From positions 1-6,964 of the forward strand of contig JAEDGN010000088.1 in NCBI GenBank assembly GCA_016297495.1: a stretch of DNA of 6,964 nt, in the 5' to 3' direction. The notes beneath the pieces were generated by a model. It ran no database searches. It was given only the letters and a program-made list of their open reading frames with translations, and was not told the DNA's origin. This DNA is from Coprococcus sp. GTDB lineage: Bacteria; Bacillota; Clostridia; Lachnospirales; Lachnospiraceae. The position numbers were made by a program, and so were the translations under genes. Within the stretch, counting starts at the first letter, position 1. Each line of letters opens with the position of its first letter. Below, piece by piece: positions 1 to 6,548 of the stretch.

Positions 1-341
1 TTACATTCTCCTGCAAGTTTTTCGCCCACTTTTTTGATCAGCTCTGTATCCCATGAAGAAGCAATAGCAGAGCCACTTGGAAAACAAGTGGCTCTGTATG
101 TGCGTGACATGGCTTCCTCATTGTCAAAACTACCGCCCAGGCTGTCATAAAAAGACATTTCCTCCGGCTGGTCAGAACCAATCTGAAATCTTACACCGCT
201 TGTTCCATCACTCATCAGAATCGATGGAATTCCTAATTCTTCATAATCCCTTGTCCTCCAGGAATTTTTACCTGTACACAAAAGAACTTTTTGATGCAGT
301 GTCATTTTGCTGATGATTTCTTCAATCTGTTCTTTGTTCAT
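1..341 (-). CDS. Glycoside hydrolase family 3 (beta-glucosidase-like), N-terminal fragment
   Basis: Only the first 113 codons are present; the gene runs off the left edge. The translation begins MNKEQIEEIISKMTLHQKV and carries GH3 N-terminal landmarks: LCTGKNSWRT (residues 21-30), the substrate-pocket motif SDGTSGVR (44-51, usually SDGPxGxR), and ATCFPSGSAIASSWD (84-98), followed by a helix ending LAGEC. GH3 enzymes cleave terminal beta-linked sugars from glycosides or oligosaccharides. No signal peptide is seen, so the enzyme is probably cytoplasmic and acts on imported substrate. The ATG at 341 follows a modest AGG seven bases upstream. It sits 40 bases after the binding-protein gene on the same strand, so it is probably the fourth gene of the transport operon. 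The catalytic nucleophile and acid/base lie outside the window. The exact sugar (glucoside, xyloside or other) cannot be read from this fragment. Confidence 0.86.
   Translation of the reverse strand, partial: MNKEQIEEIISKMTLHQKVLLCTGKNSWRTRDYEELGIPSILMSDGTSGVRFQIGSDQPEEMSFYDSLGGSFDNEEAMSRTYRATCFPSGSAIASSWDTELIKKVGEKLAGEC
68..96. repeat. Perfect 12-bp inverted repeat inside the GH3 coding sequence
   Basis: CAGAGCCACTTG at 68-79 and its exact complement at 85-96 enclose a 5-base loop (GAAAA on the plus strand, UUUUC in the mRNA). It lies within codons for residues of the YRATCFPSGSA segment of the hydrolase. It has no following U-tract, so it is not a standard terminator. A function as an mRNA structure is possible but unproven; it may be a by-product of the codons used. 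Confidence 0.6.
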
Positions 342-381
342 TGATTAACCTGCCAATTCTGTAAATTATAAATTTTTGTCA

Positions 382-1689
382 TTATTTAGAAAGGTTGTCC
401 CAGGCATCCTGAAGTTCCTGAAGGAATTCTTCATTTGTAGACTTACCTGCACCAAGCTTCTGTACTGCTTCACCTGCTGCCTGTGCAAAACCATCCGGAT
501 AGAATGTATAATAGATAGTGTCTACTTTGCCTGCTGCAATATAATCAGAAACTGCTTGTCCAAGAGCACCGATACTGTCAGCATCAGCTTCCATATTATT
601 GTATGCAGGAATCAGCTGTAATGTCTTTGTCATGCATTCCTTACCTTCATCAGATGTCACAAGCCAATTAAGAAAATCTTTAACTTCATCCAGATTTTCA
701 GAATCCTTATTTACACCCCAGTATGTACCTACCAGATACAGCTGATCATTTTCTTTTTCATTACTTGAATAAGGAATACCCATCAGGCTGACAGGAAGAT
801 CCGGATTCATTGAATCATAAGTTGGCTGTGACCAGTTACCGCCGATTGTAATGGCCATATCACCGGAACCAACTAAAGATGTCTGTGTATTAAAATCTGT
901 TGTTGCCGGATTTGTGTCTAAGGCATATTCAAAAGTGATAAAATCTGCCAATTCTTCAAACACTTTGTTACCTACAAAAGATGTGGAGCCATCAGACAGG
1001 CCATCGATAAACGCTTTTGGATCTTCCTGACCTGCAAAGCCAAGATTGATCATAAAGTTACCTAACTGATACCAGTCCATATATGTTTCTGAAATTGGTA
1101 CAGCTACACCTGCATCTGCCAGTTTCTGAACAGCATCAGCCAGTTCTTCTTTTGTTGTCGGTACTTCTGTAATACCAGCCTGTTCAAAAAGTGCTGTATT
1201 ATAAACATAACCAGCTGCCTCTACAGAAAGAGGAAAAGCAATGACTTTGCCGTCAACTGTAACATTTTCTGCTGATGCATCAACCATTTCAGATGTAAAA
1301 GCTTCACCTGTCAGATCTGCCAGCTGGGACTGCCATACAACTGCATCTGAGTAACCAGTCACACTGAAAATATCCGGTGCATCACCGCCTGAAAACTTTG
1401 TCTTTAAACTTGTGTTGTAATTGTCAGATGCAGATTCGCAGACAAATTTAACACCCGGATGGGACTCAGAATAAATTGCACATACCTCTTCAAGGGCATC
1501 CTGGATCTCTGTCTTCATCTGGTAGATATAGATTGTTTTTTCTTCACCGTCTGCTGCCTGAGATGCAGCCTGTGTCTCTGTTCCTTCTGCTGCAGTTGTT
1601 TCTTTTGCATTGCTGCTTCCGCACGCAGCCATGCTGAGTACCATTGCAGCTGTCATCATGAGAGCTGCCGCTTTTTTCATCTTTTTCAT
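382..1689 (-). CDS. ABC sugar transporter, solute-binding lipoprotein (family 1)
   Basis: This 435-residue extracellular sugar-binding protein of a CUT1-type importer would capture an oligosaccharide or glycoside and deliver it to the two permeases encoded just upstream. Residues 1-23 form a lipoprotein signal: MKKMKK, a hydrophobic stretch, then lipobox SMAAC with the lipidated Cys at 23. A flexible linker rich in Thr, Ala, Glu and Gln covers about 24-50. The mature fold begins near KTIYIYQMK and shows family-1 features, including GGDAPDIFSV (hinge-region binding motif), FPLSVEAAGYVYN, and GDMAITIGGNWSQP. The length is normal for the family. The start at 1689 is preferred over the ATG three codons on because AGGAGG at 1696-1701 lies six bases before it. 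The gap to the permease gene is 39 bases. Ligand identity is unknown; the downstream GH3 gene suggests a beta-linked glycan or glycoside. Confidence 0.93.
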   Translation of the reverse strand: MKKMKKAAALMMTAAMVLSMAACGSSNAKETTAAEGTETQAASQAADGEEKTIYIYQMKTEIQDALEEVCAIYSESHPGVKFVCESASDNYNTSLKTKFSGGDAPDIFSVTGYSDAVVWQSQLADLTGEAFTSEMVDASAENVTVDGKVIAFPLSVEAAGYVYNTALFEQAGITEVPTTKEELADAVQKLADAGVAVPISETYMDWYQLGNFMINLGFAGQEDPKAFIDGLSDGSTSFVGNKVFEELADFITFEYALDTNPATTDFNTQTSLVGSGDMAITIGGNWSQPTYDSMNPDLPVSLMGIPYSSNEKENDQLYLVGTYWGVNKDSENLDEVKDFLNWLVTSDEGKECMTKTLQLIPAYNNMEADADSIGALGQAVSDYIAAGKVDTIYYTFYPDGFAQAAGEAVQKLGAGKSTNEEFLQELQDAWDNLSK

Positions 1690-1728
1690 TGTTTTCCTCC
1701 TCGATCCTTTTATCAGCTTTTTCTCTAT

Positions 1729-2559
1729 TTAACCTTTTACAGCACCGGCAATCACACCGTCCATAATCTTTTTCTGTAAAAGAATAAATACAATAACAAT
1801 CGGTAACATAGTCATAATCAGTGCCGGCAGTGCAATATCCCACTTGCTGGAATATTGCCCGAATAATCGGCTGATCGACAGCTGAATCGTCATCAAACGT
1901 TCATTATTCATCATGATCAGCGGTACCATAAAATCATTCCAAATCCAGAACATATCCATCAGGATCACACTGACCATTGTCGGTTTTAATAATGGCACAA
2001 TAATTGAAAAGAAAATTCTTGTTCTTGAACATCCATCTATTCTTGCAGATTCTTCCAGCTCTATCGGAAGACCTTTCACTGCACTCTGCATCATGAAAAA
2101 TGCGAATGCCAGACCAATTCCCCAATAGGTAAGCATTGTTCCAAACATTGAATTGTTGAGTCCCAGTACCTTCATCACCTGCACAAGCGGCAGCATCAGT
2201 GAAGCGAAGGGAATCAGCATGGACAATATAACAAATGTCTCAAAAACTTTGGAATATTTTGTCTTATACCTGAATGTCCAATAGGCAGTCATTGTCGCAA
2301 GCAATGTAATACCGGCCACAGAGCCAACGGTCAATATCGCTGTATTTTTCATTACATGCAGTACATTGACTTCCTTGAAAGCCTTCGCATAATTTTCTAT
2401 CTGAACCACATCCGGCCAGCTTAAAGGCTTTGTCAGAATCTGAGCCAATGGCTTGACTGAATTCATCACAATCAAAAATAAGGGATAGATAAAAATCAAT
2501 GCCAGAATCAAAACGATAATGAAAATAATCGCTTTTTGCTTTTTCGCTCTTTTGTCCAT
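1729..2559 (-). CDS. ABC sugar transporter permease, MalG-like (CUT1)
   Basis: This 276-residue inner-membrane permease has about six membrane segments; the first spans roughly residues 9-33. The cytoplasmic EAA loop that docks the ATPase is visible as EESARIDGCSRTRIFFSIIVP (169-189), close to the family pattern with the conserved IDG and a Pro at the end. The segment FWIWNDFMVPLI (204-215) and the C-terminus GAVKG are typical of MalG/LacG/MsmG-type proteins. It would pair with the neighbouring MalF-like permease to form the transport channel. Its ATG overlaps the stop of that gene in TAATG, so translation is probably coupled. The ribosome site AGGAGG lies inside the end of the upstream gene, ten bases before the ATG. 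The substrate is not determined by the permease sequence alone. Confidence 0.94.
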   Translation of the reverse strand: MDKRAKKQKAIIFIIVLILALIFIYPLFLIVMNSVKPLAQILTKPLSWPDVVQIENYAKAFKEVNVLHVMKNTAILTVGSVAGITLLATMTAYWTFRYKTKYSKVFETFVILSMLIPFASLMLPLVQVMKVLGLNNSMFGTMLTYWGIGLAFAFFMMQSAVKGLPIELEESARIDGCSRTRIFFSIIVPLLKPTMVSVILMDMFWIWNDFMVPLIMMNNERLMTIQLSISRLFGQYSSKWDIALPALIMTMLPIVIVFILLQKKIMDGVIAGAVKG

Positions 2560-3452
2560 TACATCAATTCCTCCTCTTTCTTTCTGGAGAAATACATCTG
2601 AACAGATGTAATAACCAGGATAATCACAAAAAATACAAGAGATTCTGCCGTTGCCAGACCGTATTTATTGTTTGCAAAAGCATCATTATAAATATTCAAT
2701 GCCAGAGAGACTGTTGAACCATACGGACCGCCCTTCGTCAGTGAATAATTCAGATCAAACATCTTAAATGCCTGCGAAATCGTCCAGAACAGACACAATG
2801 TAATATACGGCATACATAAAGGCAGTTTAAGCTTAAAGAAAATCTGAAACGCATTGGCGCCATCAATCTTCGCCGCCTCTACAAGTTCTGAAGATATACC
2901 TGTCAGGGCTGCGATCATAATAACCATCACATATCCCATTCCCTGCCAGACAGATACAATAACAATGGCTGCATAAGCAGTCAGCTCTGTTCCCAGCCAC
3001 GGTGTCATTAAAGGCTCAAAATTCAGAAGCTTACCAATTGCAGGCACACCGTTGATAAAAATAAACTGCCATACAAAACCAAGAATCAGTCCGCCAATAA
3101 CATTAGGAAGATAAAAGATTACTCTAAAACCACTTTGCAATGGAATCCTGGTTGTCAAAAGTGCTGCCATTGCAATTCCTGCTATATTCATGCAGATGAC
3201 ATTGCATATAGCTATAATAAATGTAAATTTGAATGCTCCAAGGAAATTACTCTTCCCGGTAAAAATATCTGCAAAATTCCTGATACCTATAAATGAAACA
3301 TCAGAGGATACACCATTCCAGTCCGTAAAAGAATATCCGATACTGATCATAAACGGTATAATAATGACAACAAGAAAAATAATGGATGCCGGTCCCAGAA
3401 ACAAAATATGTTCCCATAACGCCGGTTTATTAAAAGATTTTTTCTTCGGCAT
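2559..3452 (-). CDS. ABC sugar transporter permease, MalF/UgpA-like (CUT1)
   Basis: This 297-residue membrane protein is the first gene of the transport operon. Hydrophobic segments lie near residues 15-40, 72-99, 110-132, 158-182, 212-230 and 268-287, matching the six-helix MsmF/UgpA type. The ATPase-docking EAA loop is EAAKIDGANAFQIFFKLKLP (192-211). LTKGGPYGST (238-247) matches the conserved LTxGGPxxST stretch before the last helix. GGGAGGAA lies about nine bases before the ATG at 3452, a strong ribosome site. Its promoter and the AraC-type operators lie in the 3453-3689 intergenic region. The final codons, KKEEELM, hold the ribosome site for the next gene. No ATPase is encoded beside it, so the pair probably uses a shared MsmK-type ATPase from elsewhere in the genome. 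Confidence 0.94.
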   Translation of the reverse strand: MPKKKSFNKPALWEHILFLGPASIIFLVVIIIPFMISIGYSFTDWNGVSSDVSFIGIRNFADIFTGKSNFLGAFKFTFIIAICNVICMNIAGIAMAALLTTRIPLQSGFRVIFYLPNVIGGLILGFVWQFIFINGVPAIGKLLNFEPLMTPWLGTELTAYAAIVIVSVWQGMGYVMVIMIAALTGISSELVEAAKIDGANAFQIFFKLKLPLCMPYITLCLFWTISQAFKMFDLNYSLTKGGPYGSTVSLALNIYNDAFANNKYGLATAESLVFFVIILVITSVQMYFSRKKEEELM

Positions 3453-3488
3453 AAAAACTATTCCTCCCTCACCCTTACCGGTAATTCT

Positions 3489-3494
3489 ATTATA
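3489..3494 (-). promoter_or_regulatory. Candidate -10 box of the transport operon
   Basis: Read on the minus strand this is a perfect TATAAT, about 37 bases upstream of the first permease ATG. The hexamer 17 bases upstream (GATGAT, 3512-3517) is a poor -35 match. That combination is common at promoters that need an activator. The 22-bp repeats begin about 23 bases beyond the -35 position, where an AraC-type activator could sit. The start point is inferred, not shown. Confidence 0.5.
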
Positions 3495-3539
3495 ATCAAT
3501 CTATAGGAATAATCATCGCATTTCTTAACAAGTAAAATA

Positions 3540-3594
3540 CATTTTTTTGATGTTTTACTTCAATATTATCATCATTTTTTTGATGTTTTACTTC
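3540..3594. repeat. Two perfect 22-bp direct repeats, candidate AraC-family operator
   Basis: Identical 22-base units occupy 3540-3561 and 3573-3594, with starts 33 bases apart, about three helical turns. Each unit has the form CA, seven T, GATG, TTTTACTTC. The first is also flanked by an inverted pair: AAGTAAAA at 3530-3537 and TTTTACTT at 3553-3560. The second overlaps CATCA-T6-TGATG at 3570-3585. Direct-repeat half-sites upstream of a weak promoter and next to an AraC-type gene are the usual arrangement for this regulator family. The repeats lie about 58-110 bases upstream of the predicted operon start. Binding by the adjacent regulator is inference. Confidence 0.72.
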
Positions 3595-3609
3595 TTTTTT
3601 TTCTTTTAA

Positions 3610-3638
3610 TTGACATTATTTTCCTGATAAATTATACT
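3610..3638 (+). promoter_or_regulatory. SigA-type promoter of the AraC-family regulator
   Basis: TTGACA at 3610-3615 is a perfect -35. After exactly 17 bases comes TATACT at 3633-3638, a near-perfect -10. Transcription would start near 3645, giving a leader of about 69 bases before the regulator's ATG. The promoter sits just downstream of the direct repeats and reads away from the transport operon. This near-consensus promoter contrasts with the weak operon promoter and suggests the regulator is made constitutively unless repressed. Confidence 0.75.
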
Positions 3639-3666
3639 TAAATTATATTTATTTATATTTATACAT

Positions 3667-3688
3667 CAATTTTTTGATATTTTTGTGC
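3667..3688. promoter_or_regulatory. Degenerate third operator copy in the regulator leader
   Basis: Aligned to the 22-bp repeats, this site matches at 17 of 22 positions and keeps the core T-run, GAT, TTTT. It overlaps a small inverted repeat, ATCAA-TTTT-TTGAT (3665-3678). It lies in the transcribed leader of the regulator gene, 94 bases (about nine helical turns) from the second perfect repeat. It could serve for autoregulation or DNA looping. The AT-rich composition makes chance similarity a real alternative. Confidence 0.4.
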
Positions 3689-3700
3689 TATGATTTTTCA

Positions 3701-3708
3701 AAAGGAGG
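3701..3708 (+). promoter_or_regulatory. Ribosome site that fixes the regulator start
   Basis: AAAGGAGG ends five bases before the ATG at 3714. An in-frame ATG at 3690 lies upstream of this site and has no ribosome site of its own, so 3714 is the better start. Confidence 0.8.
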
Positions 3709-3713
3709 CACTT

Positions 3714-4601
3714 ATGGATTATTTTCATGAAACAATTAAAGTTCCTGAACAATTTTTAGCATGGGTCTATCTGCAATCAGAAAATAACATCACAGATGTC
3801 AAGAAACACTGGCATCGCAGCCTTGAAATTTCATATATTATCAAAGGCTCCTGTCTTTTTGAAATCAATGGGCACGAGATAGAAGTGCATCCCCACGATA
3901 TCCTGCTGATTAACAGCTGCGATATTCATGGCTGCCATACCAATTACCATTCCGAAAGTGAAATGCTCTCTATCATCTTTCCATACAGTTTCCTAATTGC
4001 AGTATTTCCAACTTTTAATAATTATCGATATACCGTTGAACCATCTTCCGAAGCTTACCGCAAACTGGAATCTGCCTTTGCCGAAATTTATCCTATTTTC
4101 CGTAATCGCAGTCAGCTTCCCCTTTATCAGCTGAAGTTAAATAGCTTTTTTTATGAATTTCTTTATATTCTCTTTTCCGAATGTAAAGCCCCGAAGCTTG
4201 TGCCGCACTCTATCAAATCTCAGAAACATATTGAACGCTGCACGGAAATCATCGACTATATTGACAATCATTATATGGAACCCCTTTCACTGGAAATGCT
4301 GGCAGATGTTTTTTCCCTTTCCAAGGAGCATCTGTCCCGCACTTTCAAAACATATATGGACACCACTTTCAAAAAATACTTAACAAGTATCCGCGTCCAC
4401 CATGCATATCAGGATCTGATGGATACAGATTTATCTATTCTTCAGATTGCATTGGATAATGGATTTTCAGACGCAAGAGCTTTCTCCAGTGCTTTCTATA
4501 CCTATTACGGCGAAACACCGCTCAAATACCGCAAAAACAGCACCGACTCAGATATGTCCCATCAAAAAAGAGCTTACTTGAGAACTCATGGTTTTTTATA
4601 A
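3714..4601 (+). CDS. AraC-family transcriptional regulator with N-terminal cupin sensor
   Basis: This 295-residue protein has two domains. Residues about 20-90 form an AraC-type cupin: HWHRSLEISYIIKGSCLFE (32-50), then HEIEVHPHDILLINSCDIHGCH (54-75), a histidine-rich barrel pattern of sugar-sensing regulators. Residues about 176-275 are the DNA-binding domain with two helix-turn-helices: PLSLEMLADVFSLSKEHLSRTFK (about 190-212) and SILQIALDNGFSDARAFSSAF (about 241-261), ending GETPLKYRK. It is divergent from the transport operon and separated from it by a 112-bp repeat-bearing stretch plus its own promoter. It is therefore the likely local activator, responding to the transported sugar or a derivative. 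Start 3714 is chosen for its AAAGGAGG; the upstream ATG at 3690 would add eight residues. The inducer is unknown. Confidence 0.93.
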   Translation: MDYFHETIKVPEQFLAWVYLQSENNITDVKKHWHRSLEISYIIKGSCLFEINGHEIEVHPHDILLINSCDIHGCHTNYHSESEMLSIIFPYSFLIAVFPTFNNYRYTVEPSSEAYRKLESAFAEIYPIFRNRSQLPLYQLKLNSFFYEFLYILFSECKAPKLVPHSIKSQKHIERCTEIIDYIDNHYMEPLSLEMLADVFSLSKEHLSRTFKTYMDTTFKKYLTSIRVHHAYQDLMDTDLSILQIALDNGFSDARAFSSAFYTYYGETPLKYRKNSTDSDMSHQKRAYLRTHGFL

Positions 4602-4605
4602 TTGA

Positions 4606-4694
4606 GAGACAAGGCAGGGGAGGGACAAGGGACGGTTCTGTGTCCCATATTCCGGGACACAGAACCGTCCCCCTGTCCCTGCCCCTGTCCCTGC
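4606..4694. repeat. Palindromic REP/MITE-like element, copy 1
   Basis: This 89-base element begins GAGACAAGGCAGGG and ends GTCCCTGC. Its core is a perfect 18-bp inverted repeat: GGGACGGTTCTGTGTCCC at 4629-4646 and its complement at 4654-4671, with a 7-base loop ATATTCC. Outer arms are runs of GGG/CCC units spaced by ACA or TGT. It starts four bases after the AraC-family stop and ends two bases before the anti-sigma stop, filling the gap between convergent genes. The hairpin could act as a transcription barrier in both directions, though it lacks a U-tract. No transposase is in the window. Similarity to RAYT-mobilised REP sequences of Firmicutes is from memory and is inference. Confidence 0.85.
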
Positions 4695-4696
4695 TT

Positions 4697-6004
4697 CTAT
4701 TCCAACATGATCTCTGCTTTCAGCCCATCTATATCTTCATCTCCGTCCATCCACTGTATGCTCATGGATGTAACATCCTGAGGCATATCTCTGATCAATA
4801 CTTTTGAATAACAATCTACGCTGCCATCGTTATTTTCTATCACACACTCCGGGTATTCTATGTCCTCAATTGTAGCCTGATAATTTAAATCAATCTGATC
4901 TGCATCATAGACCGTCCCCTGATTATCTGTTACTTGATATACAGGTGTATCCAGATAGACACCTGCTGAATTTGGCATCGTATTATGATACCCATCTGCA
5001 TATTGTTCGGCTGCCTCACTGCTCAGATGCCATTTCAGATTCATCCTTATCCCGGCAGCTGTTTTCTTAATATTGGTTGCCGATACGGAAACATCTTCAG
5101 ATAGATCCTGATACTGATCTTCACAACTGACCACACAATTATCTGCCGTAACATCAAAGGAAATCGTCTGCTCTCCCTTTCTGCCCGTAAGAGCCTCCGT
5201 TTCTTCATCTGTCAGAATATCGTAATGGAAAGTATTCAATTCACCCGTAAATGAATCTTCTATCGTATATGCATACTGCCCTTCATTATTAATATGAATC
5301 CAATGATTTTCCCCTGCAGTTTCTCCATCCGGCCCTATATCAGAATACACATAGCTTGCATCAAGATTAATATAAATACCCAACGGCAATTCAACAGTAA
5401 AATTATTCCCTACCTCTCCGTCCAGATTAAATACGCCGATATACTCATCCTGACTAAAACCATCCATGCTGTACTGCCCGGATGTACGGTGCAGATCGCC
5501 TATATACTGCTTTCCATTAATAATCACTCGGCTGGTAAAGACACTGTAATCCTTACCTTCTTCCGTTGCTACCCCATACAGATAGAGATTGACACCATCA
5601 TAATAGATTTCTGTCAATTTCAAAAGCGACTGATCAAATGCTTCTGATGACGGCATTTCAAATTCCTCCAACGTATCCGGATAACCGTTTTCAACCGTTA
5701 TATTTTCCGATTCCATGGTTTCCACATAATTTTCTTTTCCATGCGGCACTACATTTGACAGTCTGTAATTCCATGCGGCGAACGCTGTCGTTCCTACAGC
5801 CAACACTGTAACAGCAACTACAGCGGCCACTCTCCCCCATCTGAATCTGCGAGATCTGACCACGGTTCTGAATTTTGTTTTTTCCTTCTGCACCTGTTGC
5901 TGATTTTTAATCGTCTGCTCTCCCCCATTGAGCTGTTCATTTACCTTTGCCTGCACAAGTTCCTTAAAATGTTCCGGTGTCTTTAAATAATCCTTGTTAT
6001 CCAT
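4697..6004 (-). CDS. Membrane-anchored putative anti-sigma factor (DUF4179-like)
   Basis: This protein of about 435 residues has three parts. A charged cytoplasmic N-terminus of about 55 residues (TPEHFKELVQAKVNEQLNGG, then a Gln/Lys-rich stretch and RSRRFRWGR) is followed by one membrane helix (about 58-78, AAVVAVTVLAVGTTAFAAW). The large remainder is extracytoplasmic, with LLKLTEIYYDGVNLYLYGVA and beta-rich repeats. This layout, and coupling to an ECF sigma gene, fit a negative regulator that holds the sigma factor at the membrane and releases it on an outside signal. There is no zinc HxxxCxxC anti-sigma motif, and no RsiV-type domain is recognised. The overall pattern resembles DUF4179 proteins, but that family call is from pattern memory. 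Two adjacent ATGs occur (6007 and 6004); the second is preferred for a seven-base spacing from AAGGAGG. The signal is unknown. Confidence 0.78.
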   Translation of the reverse strand: MDNKDYLKTPEHFKELVQAKVNEQLNGGEQTIKNQQQVQKEKTKFRTVVRSRRFRWGRVAAVVAVTVLAVGTTAFAAWNYRLSNVVPHGKENYVETMESENITVENGYPDTLEEFEMPSSEAFDQSLLKLTEIYYDGVNLYLYGVATEEGKDYSVFTSRVIINGKQYIGDLHRTSGQYSMDGFSQDEYIGVFNLDGEVGNNFTVELPLGIYINLDASYVYSDIGPDGETAGENHWIHINNEGQYAYTIEDSFTGELNTFHYDILTDEETEALTGRKGEQTISFDVTADNCVVSCEDQYQDLSEDVSVSATNIKKTAAGIRMNLKWHLSSEAAEQYADGYHNTMPNSAGVYLDTPVYQVTDNQGTVYDADQIDLNYQATIEDIEYPECVIENNDGSVDCYSKVLIRDMPQDVTSMSIQWMDGDEDIDGLKAEIMLE

Positions 6005-6474
6005 CATACAACCTCCTTCTCAAGCTCACTCTTCAGCATCTGCCGCCCACGGGCCAGCTGACTTTTAACGGTATTCTCACTTCTGTCCAGTATCCGGGCT
6101 ATCTCCCGTATCTTATACCCTTCCAGATAATACAGAACAACCGGCATCCTGTACTTTTCATCCAGCTTCATAACAGCCCTGTAAAGTTCCGAATAATCCT
6201 CGCCCTCCGGTGCTGCGTATTCCGCCGGCTCACTGCCATGATCCATACATTTCTTCATATTCAGTATCCTGTAGCACTCATGGATCAGAATCCGTATAAG
6301 CCAGGTTCTGGCATATCTGTCATGCAAAAGCGTATCGATCTTGTTAAAACTAATAACAATAGCCTCCGATACCGCATCTTCACAATCCGTATCATTTTTC
6401 AGAATTGATTTTGACACCCGGTACAAAGTATCCGTCGAATCAATAATCAACTCCGTCAGCTTCTCTCTCGTCAC
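6004..6474 (-). CDS. ECF-type RNA polymerase sigma factor (sigma-70 family)
   Basis: This 156-residue protein has the two-domain ECF layout. Region 2 spans about 12-78 and includes DTLYRVSKSILKNDTDCEDAVSEA (-10 recognition/core binding) and ARTWLIRILIHECYRI. After a short acidic linker (about 79-93, EPAEYAAPEGED), region 4 spans 97-150: LDEKYRMPVVLYYLEGY, then helix-turn-helix KIREIARILDRSENTVKSQL and ARGRQMLK. It would direct RNA polymerase to stress or envelope-response promoters. The start is a GTG at 6474 with GAGAGGTG upstream; an in-frame TGA two codons earlier excludes a longer protein. The TGA stop overlaps the anti-sigma start in ATGATG, so the two are coupled. It resembles SigV/ECF30-type factors of Firmicutes, but the subgroup is not certain. 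Confidence 0.93.
   Translation of the reverse strand: MTREKLTELIIDSTDTLYRVSKSILKNDTDCEDAVSEAIVISFNKIDTLLHDRYARTWLIRILIHECYRILNMKKCMDHGSEPAEYAAPEGEDYSELYRAVMKLDEKYRMPVVLYYLEGYKIREIARILDRSENTVKSQLARGRQMLKSELEKEVV
6012..6018 (-). promoter_or_regulatory. Ribosome site of the anti-sigma gene, inside the sigma gene
   Basis: AAGGAGG on the minus strand is formed by the last codons of the sigma gene (Lys-Glu-Val). It lies seven bases before the ATG at 6004 and four before the ATG at 6007, favouring the shorter protein. Placing it in the end of the sigma gene favours balanced, coupled synthesis of the pair. Confidence 0.75.
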
Positions 6475-6510
6475 ATCTCATGCACCTCTCTTTTCTTTTG
6501 CCTTACACCT

Positions 6511-6541
6511 GTTAGATAAAATAAAAGCCCAAAAAGTTGCA
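6511..6541 (-). promoter_or_regulatory. Candidate ECF-type promoter of the sigma/anti-sigma pair
   Basis: On the minus strand TGCAAC (6541-6536), followed by TTTTT, gives an AAC-centred -35. After a 17-base spacer (counted from GCAACTT) comes TCTAAC (6516-6511) as the -10. This matches the general ECF pattern of an AAC-containing -35 and a TCTAA/GTC-type -10. Transcription would start near 6504, about 30 bases before the GTG. No good TTGACA/TATAAT pair is seen here. It implies the sigma factor drives its own operon, which is inference. Confidence 0.55.
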
Positions 6542-6548
6542 TTTCCAT

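Noticed and set aside
77..313. Plus-strand reading frame of 78 codons opposite the GH3 fragment
   Set aside because: It is antisense to a clear GH3 coding sequence and has no ribosome site or recognisable motif.
3540..3594. CRISPR-like repeat/spacer unit
   Set aside because: There are only two perfect copies, the spacer is 11 bases, and no cas genes are near; the setting fits an operator better.
3690..3713. Upstream ATG giving the regulator eight extra residues
   Set aside because: It has no ribosome site of its own, and AAAGGAGG lies inside that extension, five bases before the ATG at 3714.
4575..4601. Possible intrinsic terminator at the end of the regulator gene (TGAG-AA-CTCA followed by T6)
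   Set aside because: The stem is only four base pairs with a two-base loop, too weak, and it lies inside the coding sequence.
4606..4694. Ordinary rho-independent terminator
   Set aside because: There is no T-run after the stem on either strand, and a near-identical copy elsewhere shows it is a repeated element, though it may still end transcripts.
5977..6408. Plus-strand reading frame of 143 codons opposite the sigma factor
   Set aside because: The other strand encodes an unmistakable ECF sigma factor; this frame is its shadow.
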